From Caldilineaceae bacterium (GTDB lineage: Bacteria > Chloroflexota > Anaerolineae > Caldilineales > Caldilineaceae), in NCBI GenBank assembly GCA_026708085.1, contig JAPOVP010000048.1, positions 1-58,604 of the forward strand: DNA of 58,604 nucleotides, in the 5' to 3' direction. The notes beneath the pieces were generated by a model. That model ran no database searches. It was not told the DNA's origin and worked only from the letters and a program-made list of their open reading frames with translations. Each line of letters starts with the position of its first letter. Within the stretch, counting starts at the first letter, position 1. Made by a program: the position numbers and the translations under genes. This document shows, piece by piece, positions 18,264 to 27,364 of the stretch.

Positions 18264-19556
18264 ATGACCAGCGCAAAACTGGCAATTGACGGCGGCGAGC
18301 CCCTGCGCAGCCAGCCCTTCGGCCCCAAATGGATCTTTGGCGACGAAGAACGCCGCCACCTCATGGAAGTCATGGACAACGCCACCGACGCTTGGCGCTC
18401 TGGCTTCAAGGTGAGGGCCTTCGCCGACGCCTTCGCCACCCTCCACGGCGCCCAATACGCCGTCGCCACCACCACCGGCACCGGTGCCATCCATGCCGCC
18501 GTCGCTGCCGTCAACCCCGAACCCGGCGACGAAATCATCACAACCCCCACCACCGACATCGGCTCCGTCCTCGGCATCATCCTCCACAACGCCATCCCCG
18601 TCTTCGCCGACTGGGACCCGGAGACCCTCAACACCGACCCTGCCGACATCGAGCGCCGTATCACCCCCCGCACCAAAGCCATCCTCGCCGTCCACCTCTA
18701 CGGCAACCCCTGCGACATGGGCCCCATCCTCGAAATCGGCCGCGCCCACAACATCCCCGTCATCGAGGACTGCTCACAGGCCCACCTCGCCGAATACCGC
18801 GGCCAGCTCGTCGGCACCATCGGCGACATCGGCTGCTTCTCCCTCGGCGGCAAGACCCTCACCACCGACCAGGGCGGTATGGTCATCACCAACGACGAGC
18901 CTCTCGCCCGCCGCGCTATGGGCTTCTCCCGCAAAGGCTCCGAGATGGACAGCGCCCTCCGCAGCTCCCTCGCCCCCACCTCCTTCCGCCGCGGCGGCAA
19001 CAAGGGCTACGCCTTCCTCGGCGACTCCCACCCCATGACCGACCTCCACGCCGCCGTCGGCCTCGCCCAGTTCGACCGCTGGCACGAGGCCACACGCGTG
19101 CGCCGCATGACCGCCGCCATCCTCGACGAAGTCGTGCCCCAGCTGCCCGGCTTCAAGATCCAAAAGGTCCACCCCGAAGATCGCAGCGCCTACTACACTT
19201 ACGCCTACACAATTGACGAATCCAAGGCCGGCATCTCCTCCGATGACTTCTCCGCAGCCGTCCGCGCCGAAGGCATCCCGGACTGCTACGGCCCCTACAT
19301 CCAGGGTCGCCCCCTCTACCGCTACCCGATCTTCACCGAAGAGGATACCTACGGTCAGTCCCGCTACCCCTTCGTCGATGAGCAGGGCAACCGCCGCATC
19401 GACTACAGCACGCTTCACCTCCCCCACACCGAGCGCGAACTGCCCAAGACCGGCTTCATCCTCTTCCGCAACTCCTACACCGAACAGGACGCCAAAGACA
19501 TCGCCGCCGCCATGCGCAAAGTGGCCCTGCACTACGCCGAGCAGGCAGCGCAATAG
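18264..19556 (+). CDS. DegT/DnrJ/EryC1-type PLP aminotransferase 1
   Basis: 430 residues; ATG after AAAGGAAC. Fold type I PLP enzyme of the sugar aminotransferase group: Asp169 in IPVIEDCSQAH should hold the pyridine nitrogen, and Lys197 in GCFSLGGKTLTTDQGGM should carry the cofactor. Such enzymes add an amino group to keto-sugars (or, rarely, dehydrate them). A paralogue is encoded at 37245-38483 in the opposite array; both share FGPxW at the start and GGKxxTTxxGGM at the active site. Next to propeller hydrolases it suggests handling of an amino sugar. Confidence 0.9.
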   Translation: MTSAKLAIDGGEPLRSQPFGPKWIFGDEERRHLMEVMDNATDAWRSGFKVRAFADAFATLHGAQYAVATTTGTGAIHAAVAAVNPEPGDEIITTPTTDIGSVLGIILHNAIPVFADWDPETLNTDPADIERRITPRTKAILAVHLYGNPCDMGPILEIGRAHNIPVIEDCSQAHLAEYRGQLVGTIGDIGCFSLGGKTLTTDQGGMVITNDEPLARRAMGFSRKGSEMDSALRSSLAPTSFRRGGNKGYAFLGDSHPMTDLHAAVGLAQFDRWHEATRVRRMTAAILDEVVPQLPGFKIQKVHPEDRSAYYTYAYTIDESKAGISSDDFSAAVRAEGIPDCYGPYIQGRPLYRYPIFTEEDTYGQSRYPFVDEQGNRRIDYSTLHLPHTERELPKTGFILFRNSYTEQDAKDIAAAMRKVALHYAEQAAQ

Positions 19557-19575
19557 AACCGGAGGACAAAAAGCC

Positions 19576-20331
19576 GTGGAGAAAACTGAAAACCAGGACG
19601 GTTCGACGCTCATTCCCATCCCCGGCGGCACATTCCAAATGGGGACCGACCCGGCCGACGCGCAAAAGATCGCCGACCGCTACGGCTGGCGCCTTACCCG
19701 CTTCCGCGACGAAGGCCCCCAGCACACCGTCCGCCTCGATCCCTTTTACATCTGCCAGTACCCGGTCACCGTCGCCCAGTACGACCGCTATCTCCAGGAC
19801 ACCGGCGCAACGCCGCCCCAATGCTGGGACGACCCCCGCTTCACCGCGCCCGACCAGCCGGTCATCGGCGTTGCCCACTGGGATGCGCAAGCCTACGCCT
19901 GCTGGGCCGGACTCCGCCTGCCCACCGAAGCCGAATGGGAATTCGCCGCCCGCGGCCCCGACGGCCTTCACTGGCCCTGGGGAAACGAGTGGGACCCCGA
20001 TCGCGCTAACACTCGCGATTCCGGCGTCGGCCATCCCACCCCCGTAGACCGCTACACCGACGCCGGCAATGTCAGCCCCTACGGCGTCTGCGACATGGTC
20101 GGCAACGTCTGGGAGTGGTGCCAGGACCGCTACTCTGATGACTTCTACTCATTCAGCCCGCAGTCCAACCCCATCTGCACAAAGCCAACCGTCCACTACG
20201 ACGCCCACAATGTCCTGCGCGGCGGCTCCTGGTACAATATCTCCGAGCGCGCCCGCTGCGCCGCCCGCTATGACCGCTTTCCCCAAATGATGCGCCGCCA
20301 CATCGGCTTCCGCTGTGCACGCGACGCATGA
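19576..20331 (+). CDS. SUMF1/FGE-domain protein without the catalytic cysteines
   Basis: 251 residues from a GTG after CCGGAGG; a longer in-phase reading runs through the previous gene and is rejected. Family marks are clear: IPGGTFQMG, YPVTVAQYDRYL, RLPTEAEWEFAARG, WPWGNEWDP, DMVGNVWEWCQDRY, VLRGGSW and IGFRC. In real formylglycine-generating enzymes a cysteine pair lies between GGS and RCAAR. Here that stretch is WYNISERA, shorter and without cysteine. It is therefore probably not a sulfatase activator but one of the many SUMF1-fold proteins with another role. It is 19 bp after the aminotransferase, so likely cotranscribed. Confidence 0.85.
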   Translation: MEKTENQDGSTLIPIPGGTFQMGTDPADAQKIADRYGWRLTRFRDEGPQHTVRLDPFYICQYPVTVAQYDRYLQDTGATPPQCWDDPRFTAPDQPVIGVAHWDAQAYACWAGLRLPTEAEWEFAARGPDGLHWPWGNEWDPDRANTRDSGVGHPTPVDRYTDAGNVSPYGVCDMVGNVWEWCQDRYSDDFYSFSPQSNPICTKPTVHYDAHNVLRGGSWYNISERARCAARYDRFPQMMRRHIGFRCARDA

Positions 20332-20393
20332 AATCCGCCCGACGTTTATCGCACCACAGAACGAAGGTCCGCTGATGTAAGGAGAAAGCCCAA

Positions 20394-22190
20394 ATGATCG
20401 GAGTGATTCTCAATCCGGAACAACCTCGCAAGGGAACAGGCGAGCTCCCCCCTTATGCCGCCGCCTATATCAGCGAAATGTTGCACCATGCCGGCATCCC
20501 ATTTTCGCTGCTGCCCCAAGATGCCCTGGCCGGCGACTCTCCCTTGCCCCGCCTCCTGATCCTGGCGCAGGACTTCGACCTGAGTTCAGAACAGAAGGCA
20601 GGCCTCGCCGAATTCGTTCACGCCGGCGGCCTCCTCATCGGCAACGCCGGTACCTCTGGCATGGACGACCTCTTCGGCGTGCAGACCATCCGTCTCCTCG
20701 AAGAGGGCTACCTGCAGCCTCCTTCCGCAACCCACCCGGTGACCGGCGGCCTGTGCAGGGAAACCCACATCTTCGGCGGCGCCTTGGTCAAGGCCGTAAG
20801 CGGCACCGCGCTCGCCCAGGTCGAGCCCATCCAACCCCCGCCGCAGGCAGGCGGACCCGCAGCCGATGCCGTCGTGGCCCACGCCCGCGGTCGCGGCCGC
20901 ACTCTCCTCTTCGCACTCGACCTGATTACATCCGTGCTCCACATCCACCAGGGCAAGCCGGTCGTGCCCATCCCCCCGCGTGAGTCCTCAGGCACCCCCT
21001 CTGGTTCCATCCTCGACCCCGAACGGGATGGCGATCTGGTCGAAATCGACGACGTCGACGATCTCTACTACTCCGGCGGCATCCCTCTCCAGGACGGCCG
21101 CACCTACTACAACCAGCGCATCATCCTGTCGCCCATGGCCGACGTCCTGAAGGAGCTCCTTCTGCGCGCCATCTTCCACCTCCTCAGCAGCGCCGGCGAG
21201 CCCCTGCCTCTCCTCTGGTACTGGCCCCGCGGGATGTCCTCAATGGCCCACATGTCCCACGATTCCGACGGCAACCGTCCCCTCGTCGGCTGGTGCCTCT
21301 TCGACCTTCTGCAGGAGCTCAACGTACCCTCCACCTGGTGCACCATGCCCGTAACCGGCTATGATCGCTCCTTCTATCAGGCGCTCATCGAGTCCACCTC
21401 CGAAATCGCCCTCCACTACGCCACCGGCAACGCCCCTGTGCGCGAAGCCCCCCGCTGGAGCCAGATGGACTTCGACTGGCAGTACGACACGCTCGCCTAC
21501 GAGACCGGCCTCTCCAACATCGTCTCCAACAAGAATCACGGCATCGCCTGGCAGGGCCGCCTCGAGTTCTACTACTGGTGCCAGAACAAGGGCATCCAGC
21601 TCGAACATTCCCGCGGCGACCGCGGCTTCACCTTCGGCACCTCCCACCCCTGGTTCCCTATGGAGGACGACCGTCCCAACGGCGACTTCCTCGACGTGAT
21701 CGCCCTCCCCTTCCTCACCCAGGACTTCACCGTCGTCTGCCCCCACGGCTTCATGCGCCCCCTCGTCGACCAGAGCCACGCCGCCTACGGCTGCGCCCAT
21801 GTCCTCTACCATCCCTCCCACGTCGAAGACCCCGAGTGCGAGCGCTCAATCCGCGAAACCGTCGCCTACGCCCGCAGCCTCGGCATGGAATGGTGGACCA
21901 GCGAAGAGATCAACAACTGGGAGCGCGCCCGCCGCCGCGTCTCCATCTCTTCCGCCGCAAACGGCGCCTCTACGCCCGAAGGCACATACCGTATTCAATC
22001 GGAGGACGCTCTCAACGGAGCAACACTGCTCTACCTGCTGCCTGCCGGCGGATCCCCACCGTCTTCCTTCACGCTCGACGGCAAAGCCACTGATGCCGCT
22101 ACGATCGAACGCTATGGCCACCGCTTCGCCCAGGTCACCGCCGACCTCCACGGCGAGCACGAACTCAAGACCTCTGTAGCCGCTGAGTGA
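20394..22190 (+). CDS. GATase-like plus polysaccharide-deacetylase-like protein
   Basis: 598 residues; ATG after AAGGAG. The first 180 residues (PRLLILAQDFDLSSEQKAGLAEFVHAGGLLIGN) look like a flavodoxin/class I glutamine amidotransferase-like fold, as in the trimerisation domain of some beta-galactosidases. Residues about 270-500 (MAHMSHDSDGNRPLVGWCLFDLL...STWCTMPVTGYD...IALHYATGN) resemble the NodB-like deacetylase barrel, with HDSDG where the metal-binding Asp pair lies. It may deacetylate an amino sugar. The stop overlaps a possible GTG start of the next gene. Confidence 0.6.
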   Translation: MIGVILNPEQPRKGTGELPPYAAAYISEMLHHAGIPFSLLPQDALAGDSPLPRLLILAQDFDLSSEQKAGLAEFVHAGGLLIGNAGTSGMDDLFGVQTIRLLEEGYLQPPSATHPVTGGLCRETHIFGGALVKAVSGTALAQVEPIQPPPQAGGPAADAVVAHARGRGRTLLFALDLITSVLHIHQGKPVVPIPPRESSGTPSGSILDPERDGDLVEIDDVDDLYYSGGIPLQDGRTYYNQRIILSPMADVLKELLLRAIFHLLSSAGEPLPLLWYWPRGMSSMAHMSHDSDGNRPLVGWCLFDLLQELNVPSTWCTMPVTGYDRSFYQALIESTSEIALHYATGNAPVREAPRWSQMDFDWQYDTLAYETGLSNIVSNKNHGIAWQGRLEFYYWCQNKGIQLEHSRGDRGFTFGTSHPWFPMEDDRPNGDFLDVIALPFLTQDFTVVCPHGFMRPLVDQSHAAYGCAHVLYHPSHVEDPECERSIRETVAYARSLGMEWWTSEEINNWERARRRVSISSAANGASTPEGTYRIQSEDALNGATLLYLLPAGGSPPSSFTLDGKATDAATIERYGHRFAQVTADLHGEHELKTSVAAE

Positions 22191-22228
22191 AATTACGAAC
22201 GCCCAAGGGATTGCCCAAGGAAGGAGCG

Positions 22229-23353
22229 ATGACTGACATGACTGCGACCTGGACCGACAGTGCGACAGTGGACTTGGATGGGATGCGCGTCACGCTTTCC
22301 GAACCGGTACTGATCGGACGCCGCCGCGGCTACTTCTGGTTCCCCAACCTCTGGACAATGCCCAACGGCGACCTCCTTTCTACAATCTCGCCCGTGCCCG
22401 ATATTCATCTCTCCGGTGTCCCCTATCTGGTACTCTGGTCCCAAGACGGCGGCCTCACCTGGACCGAGCCGCAGGTCTCCTGCGACGGCGCCCAGACCCT
22501 CCTCCACCTCCACTCCGGCGACAGCATCATGCTCCCCTACGATCTCCGTCCCCGCCCCAACGGGATCGGCGCGCCCCACAACATCATTCCCGCCGGCCAG
22601 CGCGTCTTTGACTACGTGCCCACCGGCGTCGTCATCACCGGCATGCCGGCGCCTGTCCCCCTCATCCTGCCCGGCCTCGACGTCGTCACCTTCTCCTTCA
22701 ACGGCCAGACCCTCTGGCTGGAGGACGGTACCTACCTCGCCACCGCCTACGGCCACTTCGAAGGCGACGACCGCGACGCCATCGTCGCCGTGGAGTCCAC
22801 CGACGGCACCAACTGGTCGGTGCGCTCAGTCGTCGCCGACGCCGACTGCCCGGTCCCCGGCGATGGCGGCCCCAGCGAATCAGCCATCTGCCGCCTCCAG
22901 GACGGCCGCATCATGTGCGTCTTCCGCGTCGAAAGCAAACTGCCCTTCGGCCAGACCTGGAGCAGCGACGAAGGCCGCACCTGGACCTCGGCCGTCACCA
23001 TGTCGGGCCCCTTCTCCGTCCAACCGAGCCTGGCCGTAATGGCCGATGGCGCCGTAGCTCTCTCAGGCGGCCGCCCCGGCCTCTACCTCTGGCTCAACGC
23101 CGACGGCACCGGGCAGGACTGGCAGCAGATCGACATCCTCGCCCACCACAACAGCTGCCATCCCCACGAGCAGATCATCTACTCCGAGGATCTCTCCCGC
23201 CAGAAAAGCACCTCCTATACCGAAGTTGTGGCCGTCGATGACAACACCCTGCTCTACACGTATGACCGCGTGCCCAATGGCTGGCGTCGCATCCCTGAAG
23301 ACATGGACGATACAAATAGCGTCTGGCTGGTGAGGGCAACAGTGGAGCAATAA
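22229..23353 (+). CDS. Sialidase-like BNR propeller protein 2
   Basis: 374 residues. The ATG at 22229 follows AAGGAAGGAG; a GTG at 22187 is possible but weaker. Asp-boxes SQDGGLTW and SSDEGRTW, with blades of the type GxxxxESAICRLQDGRIMCVFR and QPSLAVMADGAVALSGGRPG. It lacks a signal peptide and the FRIP motif. It is probably a cytoplasmic glycosidase-like protein or sugar lactone-type binder of the same pathway as its neighbours. Confidence 0.78.
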   Translation: MTDMTATWTDSATVDLDGMRVTLSEPVLIGRRRGYFWFPNLWTMPNGDLLSTISPVPDIHLSGVPYLVLWSQDGGLTWTEPQVSCDGAQTLLHLHSGDSIMLPYDLRPRPNGIGAPHNIIPAGQRVFDYVPTGVVITGMPAPVPLILPGLDVVTFSFNGQTLWLEDGTYLATAYGHFEGDDRDAIVAVESTDGTNWSVRSVVADADCPVPGDGGPSESAICRLQDGRIMCVFRVESKLPFGQTWSSDEGRTWTSAVTMSGPFSVQPSLAVMADGAVALSGGRPGLYLWLNADGTGQDWQQIDILAHHNSCHPHEQIIYSEDLSRQKSTSYTEVVAVDDNTLLYTYDRVPNGWRRIPEDMDDTNSVWLVRATVEQ

Positions 23354-23416
23354 ACGGAAATCCCGAAAAACCCCCGGACCCCCTAAGCAACCGTTGAAGC
23401 AAGCTGACGAACTGGA

Positions 23417-24577
23417 GTGACCATCTTGGCGTCTGAACCTGTCCTCGACATCCGTTCTCTTCCCGGCACCCGCGAGACTCTCGCCTATCAGGATGGCGGC
23501 CTCTTCCCCGTCCTGGCCTTGACCGCCGACCGCGTCGCAGTCGCCGCTTTGCGCGGCGGAGCCGGCCACATCGGCCGCGAAGGGCGCATGGAAACAATAC
23601 GCTCACTCGATGGAGGTCTGACTTGGACGCCGCCCTACCTGATTGCCGATAGCGAGGACGACGACCGCAACCCTGCCTTCGGCGTTTCACCTCAGGGCAC
23701 ACTCGTCCTCCTCTACCACCGCCAGCACAACTACGACGCCGATGGCAACTACCAGGGCCGCACCCAGGTAGCCGACCGCAGGCCGGTTGTCAAGATGGCT
23801 ACCCGCTCCCTCGACGGCGGCCTGACTTGGGAAGAGCCCTACCCTCTGTCGATAGATGCCCTACCCGCAGGCTCACCCTACGGCAAGATCGTCTCGCTCG
23901 CCGATGGAACGCTGCTCGCGTCCATCTACAACAGCCAGGCCTGGACAGACGAGCCCAGCGGCCAGAGTTTCGACTCCTCCTACCTGGTCCGCTCCCGCGA
24001 CGATGGCCTGACTTGGGAAGATCCTTCCCTGATCGCCCACCACAAGAACGAGACCGCTCTCATCGCGCTGCCCGGCGGCGACCTCCTCGCCGTCATGCGC
24101 GATGACGGCGTCCAGGGACTGCACAGCACCCATTCTCAGGACGGCGGCTTCACCTGGTCGGATCCGATCCAGATCACCCGCGCCCGCCAGCATCCCGCAG
24201 ATCTTGTGCTCCTCTCCAATGGCGACATCCTCCTCACCTACGGCAACCGCAATCCGCCCTTCCGCATCGAAGGACGCCTCAGCCGCGACCGCGGGCGGTC
24301 CTGGCTCGACTGCCTCCTGACCTTCTCCGGCCACCTCTACGGCTACACCACCGAAGAGTCCCGCCGCACCGATCTCGGCTATCCCTCCAGCGTAGTCCGC
24401 GGCAACGGTCAAGGTGTCACCATGTACTACTACAACCCCTCAATGCGGCTTGCTGCTGATTCCCGCCAGGCCGAAAACAACCCTTTGTACAGTCACCAAG
24501 ACTACTGCGCCGTCGCCGTAACCTGGAAGGAGGAAGAACTGATCTCGGCCGTGGCGCGCGCGACGAGCCGGCAATAG
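23417..24577 (+). CDS. Sialidase-like propeller, tandem paralogue A
   Basis: 386 residues. The GTG at 23417 is chosen because the start VT-x-L/M, 14 residues before LPGTRET, is the same in all three paralogues; a TTG nine bases later has a better-placed GGAG. Five Asp-boxes: SLDGGLTW twice, SRDDGLTW, SQDGGFTW, SRDRGRSW. Blades also carry EDDDRNPAFGVSPQGTLVLLYHR and HPADLVLLSNGDILLTYGNR. Its last ~135 residues are almost the same as those of paralogue C, while its first half is much less alike. Confidence 0.82.
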   Translation: MTILASEPVLDIRSLPGTRETLAYQDGGLFPVLALTADRVAVAALRGGAGHIGREGRMETIRSLDGGLTWTPPYLIADSEDDDRNPAFGVSPQGTLVLLYHRQHNYDADGNYQGRTQVADRRPVVKMATRSLDGGLTWEEPYPLSIDALPAGSPYGKIVSLADGTLLASIYNSQAWTDEPSGQSFDSSYLVRSRDDGLTWEDPSLIAHHKNETALIALPGGDLLAVMRDDGVQGLHSTHSQDGGFTWSDPIQITRARQHPADLVLLSNGDILLTYGNRNPPFRIEGRLSRDRGRSWLDCLLTFSGHLYGYTTEESRRTDLGYPSSVVRGNGQGVTMYYYNPSMRLAADSRQAENNPLYSHQDYCAVAVTWKEEELISAVARATSRQ

Positions 24578-24828
24578 GCCCGTTTCCTCGGCCTTCAGAC
24601 AGCCCTGGCGTCTTCTCCGTGCCTTCCGGCCTCTACAAAACTGAATATGGGGAAGTAGCGCTCCCAGGAGGCCTCTGGGACTGTACCTGCCGTCCAACGC
24701 AGGCAAGATAGAGCAGGAATCTCGGAGGACATTCGGCTCTTGGGGGCAGCCCTTGAACACTAGGGACTTTGAGCGGCCAAATATCCCTAAGAAAAGGTGC
24801 CACCATTCGAACGAGAGGAGACACTGAA

Positions 24829-26001
24829 GTGACGAACCTGACTCCAGACCGTATCCTTGACGTACGCGCCTTGCCCGGGACACGCGAGACCATCGCCTAC
24901 AAGGATGGCGGCCTCTTCCCCGTCCTCGCCCTCTCCAATGACGGCACCGTTGTCGCAGCCCTGCGCGGCGGCGCCGGCCACAACGGACGCGAAGGACGGA
25001 TCGAAGTCGTGCGCTCCTTCGATGACGGCCTTTCCTGGACCCCGCCCAATGTTGTCGCCGACAGCGAAGACGACGACCGCAACCCGGCCTTCGGCATCTC
25101 AGCAGAGGGGACGCTCATCCTTCTCTACCACCGCCAGCACTACTACGACGCCTACGGCAACTACGATGGAAACACCCGCTCCCGCGGCCGCAAGCCGGTG
25201 GTCATCCTGGCGACACGCTCCTTCGATAGCGGCATCAGCTGGGAAGAGCCCTATCCCCTGTCAATGGATACCCTGCGCACCGGTTCCCCCTTCGGCAAAA
25301 TCGTTGCCCTCGCCGACTCTACGCTGCTTGCCCCCATCTACAGCGCCCAGGAATATGAAGACCACTTGAGTCCCGCCAAAAATGACAACGCCTATGTGGC
25401 CCGCTCGCTGGACGATGGTCAAACTTGGGGAGACGTATCCCTCATCGCCCTCAATATGAACGAGACCGCGCTGATCGCCCTGCCCGACGGCGGTCTGCTC
25501 GCCATGTTGCGCGGCGCCGACAGCAACCAGGCCCTCCACAGCGCCCGTTCACGCGACGGCGGCCGCTCCTGGACAGTGCCAGTGCAAGTCACCCCGGCCA
25601 GCCAGCACCCTGCCGACCTTGTCCTCCTCTCCAATGGAGACATCCTGCTCACCTACGGCAACCGCACACCGCCCTACCGCATCGAAGGACGCATCAGCCG
25701 GGACGGCGGCCGCACCTGGCTAGATGTTCTGCTCACCTTCTCAGGCCATCTCTACGGCTACACTACCGAGGAGTCCCGCCGCACCGACTTGGGCTATCCC
25801 TCCAGCGTCGTCCACAACACCGCAGCCGGCGCCCATGGCATCACCATGTACTACTACAATCCCTCCATGCGCCACGCCAATGTTGGCTGGCAGCGCGCCG
25901 GCAATCCCCTCTATCAGCACCAGGATTACTACGCCATCGCTGTAACATGGCAGGAAGATGAGCTGATCGCGGCCGTCGAAGACGCGCTCAGCGAGCAATA
26001 G
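24829..26001 (+). CDS. Sialidase-like propeller, tandem paralogue B
   Basis: 390 residues from the GTG at 24829, preceded by GAGAGGAG; a longer frame upstream has no good start. It has the same blade plan as its neighbours: SFDDGLSW, SFDSGISW, SLDDGQTW, SRDGGRSW, SRDGGRTW. Its C-terminus (MRHANVGWQRAGNPLYQHQDYYAIAVTW) differs from A and C, so it is the outlier of the three. The 250-bp gap before it holds no gene. Confidence 0.82.
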   Translation: MTNLTPDRILDVRALPGTRETIAYKDGGLFPVLALSNDGTVVAALRGGAGHNGREGRIEVVRSFDDGLSWTPPNVVADSEDDDRNPAFGISAEGTLILLYHRQHYYDAYGNYDGNTRSRGRKPVVILATRSFDSGISWEEPYPLSMDTLRTGSPFGKIVALADSTLLAPIYSAQEYEDHLSPAKNDNAYVARSLDDGQTWGDVSLIALNMNETALIALPDGGLLAMLRGADSNQALHSARSRDGGRSWTVPVQVTPASQHPADLVLLSNGDILLTYGNRTPPYRIEGRISRDGGRTWLDVLLTFSGHLYGYTTEESRRTDLGYPSSVVHNTAAGAHGITMYYYNPSMRHANVGWQRAGNPLYQHQDYYAIAVTWQEDELIAAVEDALSEQ

Positions 26002-26116
26002 ATCAGCGCTGTCCGCCAATCGCTCCCGACAGAAAGTGGCGGACCTGCAGAGTACAGCGCAGATTCCGAACACGCTCGCCAACTGTTGCCGAACTCACAC
26101 CAAAGGAGACATCGCT

Positions 26117-27277
26117 GTGACCACCATGGCCCCCGACCGCATCGTCGACATACGTACCCTCCCCGGCACCAGGGAAACCACTGCTTATCAGGGGGGCGGC
26201 CTCTTCCCCATTTTGGCACTGGCCCCCAACGGTGACGTGGTCGCCGCCCTTCGCGGCGGCGCCGGCCATCTCGGCCGCCAGGCGCGCATGGAGGTTGTGC
26301 GTACATCCGACGCCGGCCAATCTTGGACGCCCCCGAATCCAGTCGCCGACGGTGAGGACGACGACCGTGACGCCGCCTTCGGTGTCTCATCCCAGGGAAC
26401 TCTGGTCCTCCTCTACCAGCGTGAACACAGATACGACGCCGACGGCAACTACCAGGGCGGGCTCCGCATCGCCGACCCCAAACCGATTGCGTTGATGGCC
26501 ACGCGCTCCCTCGATAGTGGCCTCACCTGGGAAGAACCATATCCTCTGTCGTTTGAATCCCTGGCGACCGCGTCGTTCTTCGGCAAAGTAGTCTCACTCG
26601 ATGATGGGACGCTGCTCGCATCCATTTACAACAGTCGGTCCTTCGCAGACGAGCAGAGCGGGCAGATGTCTGACATCGCCTATCTCATACGCTCCCTGGA
26701 TGACGGCCGGACATGGGAAAGAGTTTCGCAAATCGCACCGCATAGGAATGAGACCGCTCTAATCGTCCTATCCGGAGGTGATCTCCTCGCTGTGCAGCGC
26801 GACGACACCGCCCAGGCGCTGCATAGCACTCGATCACAGGACGGTGGCCGCACCTGGTCCCCCACCACCCAAATCACCCGCGCCCGTCAGCATCCCGCTG
26901 ACCTTGTCCTCCTCTCCAACGGCGACATCCTCCTCACCTACGGCAACCGCAATCCCCCCTACCGCATCGAAGGCCGCATCAGCCGCGACAGCGGTCGCAC
27001 CTGGCTCGACTGTCTCCTGACCTTCTCCGGCCACCTCTACGGCTACACCACCGAGGAGTCCCGCCTCACCGATCTCGGCTATCCCTCCAGCGTAGTCCGC
27101 GGCAACGGTCAAGCGGTCACCATGTACTACTACAACCCCTCCATGCGGCTTGCTGCTGACTCCCACCAGGCCGAAAATAACCCATTCTACAGCCACCAAA
27201 ACTACTGCGCCGTCGCCGTAACTTGGCAGGAGGAAGAACTGATCGCGGCGGTCGAAGACGCGACCAGCGGGCAATAG
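26117..27277 (+). CDS. Sialidase-like propeller, tandem paralogue C
   Basis: 386 residues from the GTG at 26117 after AAAGGAG. Asp-boxes SLDSGLTW, SLDDGRTW, SQDGGRTW, SRDSGRTW; the first (TSDAGQSW) is weaker. It is the last gene of the plus-strand array, facing the minus-strand array with only 87 bp between the stop codons and no clear terminator hairpin. From ITRARQHPADL onward it nearly repeats paralogue A. Confidence 0.82.
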   Translation: MTTMAPDRIVDIRTLPGTRETTAYQGGGLFPILALAPNGDVVAALRGGAGHLGRQARMEVVRTSDAGQSWTPPNPVADGEDDDRDAAFGVSSQGTLVLLYQREHRYDADGNYQGGLRIADPKPIALMATRSLDSGLTWEEPYPLSFESLATASFFGKVVSLDDGTLLASIYNSRSFADEQSGQMSDIAYLIRSLDDGRTWERVSQIAPHRNETALIVLSGGDLLAVQRDDTAQALHSTRSQDGGRTWSPTTQITRARQHPADLVLLSNGDILLTYGNRNPPYRIEGRISRDSGRTWLDCLLTFSGHLYGYTTEESRLTDLGYPSSVVRGNGQAVTMYYYNPSMRLAADSHQAENNPFYSHQNYCAVAVTWQEEELIAAVEDATSGQ

Positions 27278-27364
27278 GTCAGGTTGCCCCCTACCGCCCG
27301 CTGTTGAAGAGTTAAGTCTGAAATTCCGACTGCTCCGGGATTATTTCCGCGCCCTCTGCCTCAC

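Noticed and set aside
18774..19631. 285-aa minus-strand frame opposite the DegT gene
   Set aside because: Codon-bias shadow; the plus strand has the PLP lysine and aspartate motifs.
16719..27277. Naming the BNR proteins as true sialidases
   Set aside because: Asp-boxes are present but the FRIP motif and a traceable arginine triad are not; Asp-boxes occur in many propellers.
27278..27364. Terminator between the two converging arrays
   Set aside because: Only a short, mismatched stem (AGTC...GACT) and no T-run.
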